Shown piece by piece: positions 37,130 through 43,268 of a stretch of DNA of 43,268 bases. The DNA comes from a virus: IMG/VR virus record IMGVR_UViG_3300027857_000032, positions 1 to 43,268 of that record, one strand, 5' to 3'. Numbering within the stretch: the first letter of the stretch is position 1; every line of letters starts with the position of its first letter. A program made the position numbers and the translations under genes. The notes under the pieces were generated by a model. It was not told the origin of the DNA. It worked only from the letters and a program-made list of their open reading frames with translations, and made no database searches.

Positions 37130-37834
37130 ATGATGTTCGTTCTGTTCGCTACACCCTGCTTGAGTGCCAAAGTCGATCTCGATTATTTCAGTTCGTATAT
37201 TCACACCAGTGTGGCGTTGAGCCAGCGTGGGATTGCCCACACCGTGCGTCTCCAGGCTGGGATTTGCTTTATCGACCACGTGAGAAACGTGCTCTGCCAC
37301 CAGTTCCTGCATGAATTCCCGGACGCGACCGACCTGTTTTTCATTGACGATGACCTGGGCTGGCCGTCGGATGGCGTGCTTCGGTTGCTGGACCGCAAGG
37401 AAGACATTGTCGGCGGCGTCTACCCGCTGAAGCAGGACCCGATCGGGTTCCCGATCTCGCTGGAGACCGACGGCAACCGCAAACTGGTCGAGAAAAACGG
37501 TCTGGTGGAGGCGGTGTTCCTGCCGACCGGTTTCATGCGGATCAAACGGCACGCAATCGAATTGATGGCCGCCGATCAGCCGACCTACCCGCATCACCGG
37601 GCCGATGGGGTGTGCGACCACATCAAGAACATCTTCCACACCGGGTATTACGAGGGCCAGCGCTGGGGCGAGGACGTGGACTTTGCCAACCGGTGGCGGG
37701 CCAAGGGCGGCCGGATGTGGGTCGATCCAGAGATTACCCTGAGCCACCTAGGGCGGAAACGGTGGACCGCCAGCTTTGCGCCGGCTGTGGAAATGGCGAA
37801 GCAGAAACTCGCTGAAACGGAACCTGCAACATGA
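37130..37834 (+). CDS. Third glycosyltransferase-like protein
   Basis: A 234-residue protein with AAGGAG before an ATGATG start (second ATG at 37133 is better spaced). DLFFIDDDLGWPSDGVLRLL near residue 70 is a GT-A DxD-type site; GEDVDFANRWRAKGG near 180 is the acidic motif of the acceptor side, followed by an SHLG histidine. It resembles small phage GT-A proteins. It lies between decoration and connector genes, so virion glycosylation is conceivable. Confidence 0.75.
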   Translation: MMFVLFATPCLSAKVDLDYFSSYIHTSVALSQRGIAHTVRLQAGICFIDHVRNVLCHQFLHEFPDATDLFFIDDDLGWPSDGVLRLLDRKEDIVGGVYPLKQDPIGFPISLETDGNRKLVEKNGLVEAVFLPTGFMRIKRHAIELMAADQPTYPHHRADGVCDHIKNIFHTGYYEGQRWGEDVDFANRWRAKGGRMWVDPEITLSHLGRKRWTASFAPAVEMAKQKLAETEPAT

Positions 37835-38067
37835 AAGCACCGAAGAAGGGCAAGTCAAAGGGCGGCAACGCACTGATGACGATGGGAGCGCCGATGCCAG
37901 CGCCGATGGAAGACGAAATGAAGTGGAAGGCGCAGGACGCGCTGAGCACCCTGAAGCGGGCGCACGAGATCAAGAACGATCCGCATCTGATGGCGCACGT
38001 CCACAAGCACGCTCAGACCGAGAAAGAGGCTCTGGGCAAGATCATTGGCAGGAAGAAGAAAGCATGA
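37831..38067 (+). CDS. Small basic protein
   Basis: A 78-residue protein with lysine-rich ends (APKKGKSKGG and IIGRKKKA) and a central helix (DALSTLKRAHEIKNDPHLMA). It is ATGA-coupled to both neighbours. It resembles small phage proteins encoded before head-completion genes. Role unknown. Confidence 0.65.
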   Translation: MKAPKKGKSKGGNALMTMGAPMPAPMEDEMKWKAQDALSTLKRAHEIKNDPHLMAHVHKHAQTEKEALGKIIGRKKKA

Positions 38068-38639
38068 CCCGTGAGTCAGAATTCCGCTCGTTTGCCGCGA
38101 AGCATGAACTGACCGATGCCAGGTTGGACGGTGACAAGGTGTTCATCAGCGTCGCCGACTACTGGAAGTGGGCCAATCGGGCTGCCGCGTCGTTCGTCAG
38201 ACCCGCATCCGAATTCGCTGGTTTCCTGCACGAGATCGATGGATTTCAAATCTATGTGGACGCCGAACTGGCCGGCACAGGTTTGACCGTGGCGTCTCCG
38301 CAGTGGCTGACCGACGCACTCCAGACCTTGGCTGGTCAGGATCACGAGGAAGGCAGGAAAAAAGCATGGATCGAGGCGATCAGCATTGCCCGGCGAAACT
38401 GTGAGGGCTTTGTTGTCCGTTCGTATAATATCATCACAGATCATTTCGACTGGCAATTTGGCAATGGGCGCTGGCCGCGATTGATCGACCCCAAAACCAG
38501 CGAGCCGTTCACCGATGACCCGATGCGTGATCAGCGTGATGACGTCCCGGTTGCTGAATTCATGACCTATCTGAACGATTGGTATTTTCCGCAGCGCAAG
38601 GCGCTGCATTGGATGACCCCCGAAAAGGCTGACGTATGA
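38064..38639 (+). CDS. Unknown protein
   Basis: A 191-residue protein from the ATG at 38064. It has aromatic-rich segments (SVADYWKWANRAAASFVR, HFDWQFGNGRWPRLI) but no motif I can assign, no membrane segment and no signal peptide. Virion or adapter functions fit the position; overlapping starts and stops tie it to both neighbours. Confidence 0.65.
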   Translation: MTRESEFRSFAAKHELTDARLDGDKVFISVADYWKWANRAAASFVRPASEFAGFLHEIDGFQIYVDAELAGTGLTVASPQWLTDALQTLAGQDHEEGRKKAWIEAISIARRNCEGFVVRSYNIITDHFDWQFGNGRWPRLIDPKTSEPFTDDPMRDQRDDVPVAEFMTYLNDWYFPQRKALHWMTPEKADV

Positions 38640-39517
38640 TCGACCAAACCGCACAAAGAACGATGCAGGTCCCAGGAGCGGGCATTATCCCCGCGGGCAG
38701 ACCCACCATCGACTACAAAGAATACCCGAAGATGATGACGCACCCTCAGTATCGGCCGGGTAAGCCGAGCCCTGAGATCAAGTCGCCGCACGGGTTCACC
38801 TATCATGGTATTGGCGAGCCGGTGCGGTTTCCCCCGGTGCTGGTGAAGACAAAGCAGGACGAGGAATATCACGCCTCGCTCGGCTACGAGAGCCAGGGCA
38901 AGTGCGATGCGGCCGCGTTTGACCGTGCCGTCGGCGCCGGCCAGATCCCGCAGGAGGTCGCACACAAGCCGCTGGAATACCCAAAGTGGGTGCTGGGCAA
39001 GCTCTGTGCCAACGCAGAGGAAGAGCAAAAGGTGCTCGGCGGCCCGACCATGGCTCAGATCGTGGCGGAGAATACTGAGCCAGCACTCAGCGAAGAGCTT
39101 AATTCTCTTTCGGAACCGGCCCTCAACACGGCGGCGCCTACGTCATATGGGGTCAAGACCCTCGACCAGCTTCGCATCGAAGACCTGGAAGCGAAGGTTG
39201 ATAAGCTGGTCGGCCTTGATTCCAAGGTCGATAAGTTGGCCGTCCTGATGGAGAAGGCCCTCGGTGCGCTGGAAAAGATGGACGGCCCACCGCACGACCG
39301 CGAATATGAATCCACCTTCCATCGCGTGGCGGCAGCGGCAGAGGCTGAAGTGAAGCAGCGCACACCACCCGCGAAGAAGAAGCGCAAGCCAGTCGTCCGG
39401 ACCGCGCAACAGAAGCGCGACCACTCCGAGGCGATCAAGGCGGGGCTCGCTCGGCGCAAAGCGCAATTGACCGAATCCATCCCAGCCGAACAGGGTGGCG
39501 ACGCCCCGGTTCAGTGA
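38636..39517 (+). CDS. Unknown virion-region protein
   Basis: A 293-residue protein starting MIDQTAQRTMQVPGAGIIPA. The first ~140 residues are a mixed domain; residues ~175-215 are a heptad-like coiled coil (EAKVDKLVGLDSKVDKLAVL); the end is basic (PPAKKKRKPVVRT) and ends with a SEAIKAGLARRKA helix. It is the last gene before a terminator. Not recognised. Confidence 0.65.
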   Translation: MIDQTAQRTMQVPGAGIIPAGRPTIDYKEYPKMMTHPQYRPGKPSPEIKSPHGFTYHGIGEPVRFPPVLVKTKQDEEYHASLGYESQGKCDAAAFDRAVGAGQIPQEVAHKPLEYPKWVLGKLCANAEEEQKVLGGPTMAQIVAENTEPALSEELNSLSEPALNTAAPTSYGVKTLDQLRIEDLEAKVDKLVGLDSKVDKLAVLMEKALGALEKMDGPPHDREYESTFHRVAAAAEAEVKQRTPPAKKKRKPVVRTAQQKRDHSEAIKAGLARRKAQLTESIPAEQGGDAPVQ

Positions 39518-39559
39518 TGCGTCCGGGGTTCTTGGACGTTTTTTCCTCCCTAAACTAAA

Positions 39560-39588
39560 ACCGCCGGGGTAATTGCCGGCGGTCTTTT
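39560..39588 (+). terminator. Intrinsic terminator, possibly bidirectional
   Basis: ACCGCCGG (39560-39567) and CCGGCGGT (39576-39583) form a stem flanked by AAAA before and CTTTT after. It lies in the 87-bp gap after the gene ending at 39517. Confidence 0.8.
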
Positions 39589-39604
39589 CCCCCAAAGGGG
39601 CAAC

Positions 39605-39913
39605 ATGGCGGAATCGATGGAAAACAACCGGTCTCGGTTGCGTCGTCTCCGTGCTGCCAATCCTGGCTGGAGCACCGACAAAAACGCCAAATGGAACGCT
39701 GCCAACCCAGAAAAGCGGCAGGCTCACAAAGCGGTGGAATATGCGCTCAGGAGCGGCAAGCTCGTAAAGCAGCCGTGCGAGCGCTGCGGAGCCACTGACT
39801 CGGTCCACGCACACCATGATTATTACTCGAAACCTCTGGAGGTTCGCTGGCTTTGTCCAACCGACCACCGGCAGCGTCATCGAGAACTGGCGAATTTGGC
39901 CGAAGCTGCGTAA
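39605..39913 (+). CDS. HNH-like zinc-finger protein
   Basis: A 102-residue protein. Residues 1-50 are basic and helical (LRRLRAANPGWSTDKNAKWN). The C-terminal core CERCGATDSVHAHHDYYSKP followed by RWLCPTDHRQRH has the two cysteine pairs and histidines of an HNH/zinc-finger nuclease often found as a free-standing phage gene. It stands alone between a terminator and the next late leader, as an inserted gene would. Confidence 0.78.
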   Translation: MAESMENNRSRLRRLRAANPGWSTDKNAKWNAANPEKRQAHKAVEYALRSGKLVKQPCERCGATDSVHAHHDYYSKPLEVRWLCPTDHRQRHRELANLAEAA

Positions 39914-39950
39914 ACTGACACCAGCCGGACCGAGACGGGCCTCCTCGGGC
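39887..39950 (+). promoter_or_regulatory. Late leader hairpin D with candidate promoter
   Basis: Core 39926-39950, stem CCGAG (39930-39934) with CTCGG (39944-39948), loop ACGGGCCTC as in copy B. Possible -35 CTGGCG (39887) and -10 GTAAAC (39910) are weak. It precedes the gp4-like connector. Confidence 0.6.
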
Positions 39951-39976
39951 TAATTCAATTTAGCTCGGATGCTCAA

Positions 39977-40717
39977 ATGGCGACCACGACGGCCACTGGT
40001 CTCGTTTCTGACGCGCTGCAAATGTTGCAGGTTTACCCAGCCGATCAGCCTATCGCCGATGCAGACCTGGCAAAGGGCATCGAGGTCCTCAACGACATGA
40101 TGGACCTTTGGAGCAACGAGAGCCTGACCTGCTATGCGTGGCTCACGCAGACCTTCACGCTGGTTCCTAACAAGTCGCAATACACCGTCGGACCAGGTGG
40201 GGCTATCAACGGCACACGGCCGCTTCGGGTCAGTGACGCTCCCGGCTCGGCGTATCTACTCGACGCCAATATGAACAAATATCTGATGAGCGTCGATGAC
40301 CAGCTTTCCTGGAACACGATCACCACCGCGGTCGCCAGTTCGGACCTGCCGGATCACCTGTTCTACGACCCGCAATTCCCGTTGGGGATCATCAATGTCT
40401 GGCCGACGCCCAATGTCGGCTATACGTGCTCGTTCCTGAGCTACCTGCAACTGGTCGATTTCAGCAGCCCAAATCAGGCTCTGAGCCTGCCTCCGGGCTA
40501 CAAGCGGGCGATTTCGACCAATCTGGCGGTCATGCTGAAGCCATACTTTCTGGACAGCCAGCTTGACCCGGATATCCGGCTGGAGGCCCGCGAGAGCAAG
40601 GCCACGGTGAAGCGGACGAATATGAGGACACAGGTGGCAGTATTCGATTCGGAACTGATCAGTCGCGGCAACCAAGTATATAATATCTACTCTGATCGTG
40701 GGAGCGGGAGGATTTGA
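39977..40717 (+). CDS. P22 gp4-like head-tail connector (tail accessory factor)
   Basis: A 246-residue protein with the gp4-like pattern: an N-terminal helical part (VSDALQMLQVYPADQPI, EVLNDMMDLWSNESLTCYAW), then LVPNKSQYTVGPGG, RPLRVSDA, and a helical end with LPPGYKRAISTNLAVML. In P22 this protein binds the portal after packaging and seals the head for tail attachment. Preceded by late leader D. It ends three bases before an HNH/AP2-type gene. Confidence 0.85.
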   Translation: MATTTATGLVSDALQMLQVYPADQPIADADLAKGIEVLNDMMDLWSNESLTCYAWLTQTFTLVPNKSQYTVGPGGAINGTRPLRVSDAPGSAYLLDANMNKYLMSVDDQLSWNTITTAVASSDLPDHLFYDPQFPLGIINVWPTPNVGYTCSFLSYLQLVDFSSPNQALSLPPGYKRAISTNLAVMLKPYFLDSQLDPDIRLEARESKATVKRTNMRTQVAVFDSELISRGNQVYNIYSDRGSGRI

Positions 40718-40720
40718 GGC

Positions 40721-41236
40721 GTGGTTGTTCCGATTGGTAACGCGATGCCCTTCAGAAGGGATCTCTTTGGCCAGAGTTTTAACGCATGGGTCGTCACTGG
40801 TTCGGTCAGACAGGAGCCGGGTGCCGGCCGGAACCTGCAATGGTGGTGCCGATGCGAGTGCGGCACGGAACGATGGGTCCAGGCTCAATCCTTGGTTGAT
40901 GGCCGAACGAAATCGTGCGGATGCAAGAAGCGGACATCGTTTCAAAGTGTAGGGGTGGCGGAATACCGCTCGTGGATGAGAATGCGTGAGCGGTGCAGCC
41001 CCAACAACAAAGAAAAGGCAAAATACTACGCTGAACGTGGGATCACAATCTGCCCGCAGTGGGAGTCATTCGATCAATTCCTCGCGGACATGGGGCCGGT
41101 GCCGCATCCTGGGTGGACGTTAGACCGGATAGACAACGACCAGGGTTATGCACCTGGGAACTGCCGTTGGGCGGACTGTCAGATTCAGGCACAGAACCGG
41201 CGACAGAACCAGCGCCGTGGATCGGGCCGCATCTGA
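40721..41236 (+). CDS. HNH/AP2-type homing-endonuclease-like protein (copy 2)
   Basis: A 171-residue paralogue of the protein at 931-1479. GTG at 40721 is used as start; ATG at 40745 is an alternative. It has LFGQSFNAWVVTGS, the cysteine knuckle WWCRCECG with SCGC, then MRERCSPNN, YAERGITICPQW, FLADMGPVP and TLDRIDNDQGYAPGNCRWAD. It separates gp4-like and gp10-like genes that are adjacent in P22 relatives, which suggests recent insertion. Confidence 0.82.
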   Translation: MVVPIGNAMPFRRDLFGQSFNAWVVTGSVRQEPGAGRNLQWWCRCECGTERWVQAQSLVDGRTKSCGCKKRTSFQSVGVAEYRSWMRMRERCSPNNKEKAKYYAERGITICPQWESFDQFLADMGPVPHPGWTLDRIDNDQGYAPGNCRWADCQIQAQNRRQNQRRGSGRI

Positions 41237-43268
41237 ATGCCGGCAAAGCCATCACCGATCCTCGGCGGGTTCTCGACGCAGCGTTCCCCCAACGCGGCGG
41301 ATAACGAGGCGGTCAATCTCGCGGTCGAAATCATCGAGACCAAGGACGGCATCGTCCCAGGCTATCTCCGTGGAATGTCCGGTCTGGACCTGCTTTACAC
41401 CGTCGGTAACGGGCCGATCCGTGGGATGCTGGCGCTCAACGACACCCTGTATGTGGTCTCCGGGGGTCAGGTCTACAGCGTGTCGGCAAACGCCACCAAG
41501 ACGCTCCTGGGCACGATAAACGGCACCACCGGGCCGGTCTCGATGTTCCAGAACACCCAGCAGCTTCTGATCCTGGACGGGACCGGTGCGTGGCTGGTGC
41601 CGGGCGGTCTGCCACTGACAGGTGGGACGATCAACGTCGGCGGCTCGCTCTATCAGGTGGGCGACAAGGTGGTGCTGAAAGCGGATAACGGTGGCACGCA
41701 ATCCGCGTTCCCCGAAATCCAGATCACCGCGATTGCCAAAAATCCGGCGACGTCGGTCGCTCTGGTCAACGCCGGCACGACCTACACCGGGGCGACCAAC
41801 GTCGCGACCACCCCGATCCAGCCACAGGCTGGCATCGGCAGCGGGCTGACCCTCAACATCACGGCAGTGAGCGGTCAGATCACCGCAGCCTCGATCAATG
41901 CCGCGGGTGCCAACTGGGCCGTCGGCGATACCGGAACGATTTCCGGGGCTGGTGGCGCTGGCGCCTGGTTCCAGGTCCTGACGGTCTCTGGTGGCGCTGT
42001 CGCCAGCCTGCGACTGCTTGCCCGTGGTTCGGGCTATGCCAGTGCCACAGGCGTCGCTACCACCGCTGGATCGCCATTTCCGGCCAACACCGGAGTGAAC
42101 CTGACGGTCAACACGGCGGCGACGGCCGGACCGATCACTGGCCTGAGCATCAACAACGGCGGCTCGGGATATACGGCGGGCAACGTCGCAGCGATCAGCG
42201 GTGGCACAGGTGATGCGACGTTGCTGATCACCGCGGTCGGCGGCAGTGGTGTGGTCACTGGGTTCAATATCCTGAGCGGCGGTGCGATCACGGCCGCGGC
42301 CACGACCTTCAGCCAGCAATCGACCGACGGCGAAGGGCAAAACCTGACGCTGCAAAGCCCGTCTTTCGGCTCTTTCCTGGGTCTGGTTCCGATCACAATG
42401 CCGTTCGATAGTCCGGTCGCCGGCTGCGTGATCGACGGCTTTGGTCTGGCGGTGTTCCTCGGCCAACAGGTCATAGCGCAATCGAACCAACAAGATTTGT
42501 CCACGTGGCCAGCTTTGTCCTTCGGGACGGCAAACCAGTCTCCGGACAACGTGGTGTCGATCGCCACGATGCACGACGAGGCCTACATCTTCAAAGAGAA
42601 GAACACGGAGATTTGGGCCAACCAGGGGACAAGCCCGTTCGCGTTCGGGCCGATCACCGGGGCGCACATGAGCTTCGGCACGCCAGCGCCGTTCTCCGTT
42701 TGCAAGACGGACAACGAGTTGATCTGGATCGCCCGCAACGAGCAGGGTCAGGGAACAATCCTGAAGGCCTCCGCTTATTCGCCACAACTGATCTCGACCC
42801 AGGCGCTGACCAACGAGATCCAGAAATACGCCAATATTGCGGATGCCATCTCGTATTCCCGCGAGGAAGGCGGCCACAGCTACTACGTGCTGACGTTCCC
42901 GAGCGCCAACGTCACATGGTGCTATGACAAGACCGCATCGGAACTGGTCGGCTTCCCGATCTGGACCAAGATGGCGGCCCTGAGCAACGGCGAACTGATC
43001 CGGCATTGGGGCAACGCCTTCACGACCTGGGCAGGGAGCGTTCCGGCGACCACGACAGCGACGACGTATCAGGCGCAATCGGTGACGATGACTAACGCGG
43101 ATACGTTGCAAACTGCCTCTGGGCTGAATGGCCTGATCACGAGCTTTAGCACCGCGGTGTTCTCGGTGTGGGTGTTGCTGCCCGACGGCGCACTCAACAG
43201 CGGGATCGTGTTCGGCAACCAGCAAGGCGGTGTCAAACCGGGCATTCAGATTACCATCGAAGATGATG
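41237..43268 (+). CDS. P22 gp10-like DNA-stabilisation protein, 3' end missing
   Basis: The ATG at 41237 follows the preceding stop and the frame stays open to the window edge (677 codons seen). The start PILGGFSTQRSPNAADNEAV, FYLR-like GYLRGMSGLDLLYTVGNGP and later ATMHDEAYIFKEKNTEIW match phage gp10-type packaged-DNA stabilisation proteins of the tail hub. Residues ~155-375 hold an inserted series of glycine-rich beta repeats (GSGYTAGN, GAGGAGAW, ARGSGYASA). The visible end has a laminin-G-like feel (FSVWVLLPDGALNSGIVFG). Confidence 0.8.
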   Translation, partial: MPAKPSPILGGFSTQRSPNAADNEAVNLAVEIIETKDGIVPGYLRGMSGLDLLYTVGNGPIRGMLALNDTLYVVSGGQVYSVSANATKTLLGTINGTTGPVSMFQNTQQLLILDGTGAWLVPGGLPLTGGTINVGGSLYQVGDKVVLKADNGGTQSAFPEIQITAIAKNPATSVALVNAGTTYTGATNVATTPIQPQAGIGSGLTLNITAVSGQITAASINAAGANWAVGDTGTISGAGGAGAWFQVLTVSGGAVASLRLLARGSGYASATGVATTAGSPFPANTGVNLTVNTAATAGPITGLSINNGGSGYTAGNVAAISGGTGDATLLITAVGGSGVVTGFNILSGGAITAAATTFSQQSTDGEGQNLTLQSPSFGSFLGLVPITMPFDSPVAGCVIDGFGLAVFLGQQVIAQSNQQDLSTWPALSFGTANQSPDNVVSIATMHDEAYIFKEKNTEIWANQGTSPFAFGPITGAHMSFGTPAPFSVCKTDNELIWIARNEQGQGTILKASAYSPQLISTQALTNEIQKYANIADAISYSREEGGHSYYVLTFPSANVTWCYDKTASELVGFPIWTKMAALSNGELIRHWGNAFTTWAGSVPATTTATTYQAQSVTMTNADTLQTASGLNGLITSFSTAVFSVWVLLPDGALNSGIVFGNQQGGVKPGIQITIEDD

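Noticed and set aside
36218-37747. 509-residue minus-strand open frame
   Set aside because: Spans decoration gene, terminator and glycosyltransferase in antisense; composition is not protein-like.
41252-43225. 657-residue minus-strand open frame
   Set aside because: Antisense of the gp10-like gene, rich in Arg/Gly/Ala, no recognisable fold.

Overview
The window is a segment of a tailed double-stranded DNA phage genome (or a prophage copy) with short-tail, P22-like structural genes. The recognisable virion genes are a terminase large subunit, a P22-type portal, a scaffold, a P22-type coat protein, a gp4-like connector and the start of a gp10-like DNA-stabilisation protein. Genes are packed with ATGA/GTGA overlaps and there are no ribosomal or housekeeping genes. 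GC content looks high (roughly 60% by eye) and there is a GcrA-like DNA-binding protein, which would fit an alphaproteobacterial host, but nothing here proves the host. No integrase, lysis cassette or DNA polymerase was recognised, so the window is part of a larger genome.

Layout. (1) 1-4410, minus strand: a translationally coupled leftward operon of small unknown proteins, a Ycf46-like AAA ATPase, an HNH/AP2-type mobile gene, and two genes downstream of the ATPase (the last cut by the window edge). (2) 4640-6530, plus: small early genes, a GRPKGS-type protein that may be a small terminase, and a ribbon-helix-helix repressor with operator-like repeats. (3) 6593-9541: about a dozen small unknown, zinc-ribbon and membrane proteins in a G/T-rich block, containing two copies of a 107-bp structured intergenic element. 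(4) 9659-11688: an OmpR-type winged-helix protein and the terminase large subunit, both preceded by the same leader with 10-bp-spaced half-sites. (5) 11685-17906: accessory genes including an Acb2/Tad1-like candidate anti-CBASS protein, a HiPIP-like protein, a GcrA-like regulator, an ASCH-domain protein, a second RHH protein and a HAD phosphatase. (6) 17989-26047: two glycosyltransferases, two proteins with Sec signal peptides (one a beta-helix, glycine-rich tailspike-like protein), and collagen-like and glycine-rich fibre proteins. (7) 26145-30151: portal, NUMOD3/HNH endonuclease, small protein, SAM methyltransferase. (8) 30235-32881: a tRNA island of twelve tRNA or tRNA-like genes with encoded CCA plus one D-armless tRNA-like structure fused to a terminator, with three protein genes interspersed. 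(9) 32985-43268: scaffold, coat, decoration-like repeat protein, third glycosyltransferase, connector and stabilisation genes.

The most unusual signals are non-coding. Four late transcription units (21205, 26090, 32925, 39926) begin with the same 26-nt hairpin, whose central stem pair covaries (T-A versus A-T) between copies; this looks like an undescribed 5' leader RNA shared by virion operons. A second leader family precedes the winged-helix gene and the terminase. A third (107 bp, twice) keeps a hairpin in place while its sequence changes. Tandem YNCG-type hairpins sit between scaffold and coat. Five HNH-family genes interrupt conserved neighbourhoods, as expected of homing elements. All functions are inferred by reading the sequence; no database search was run.
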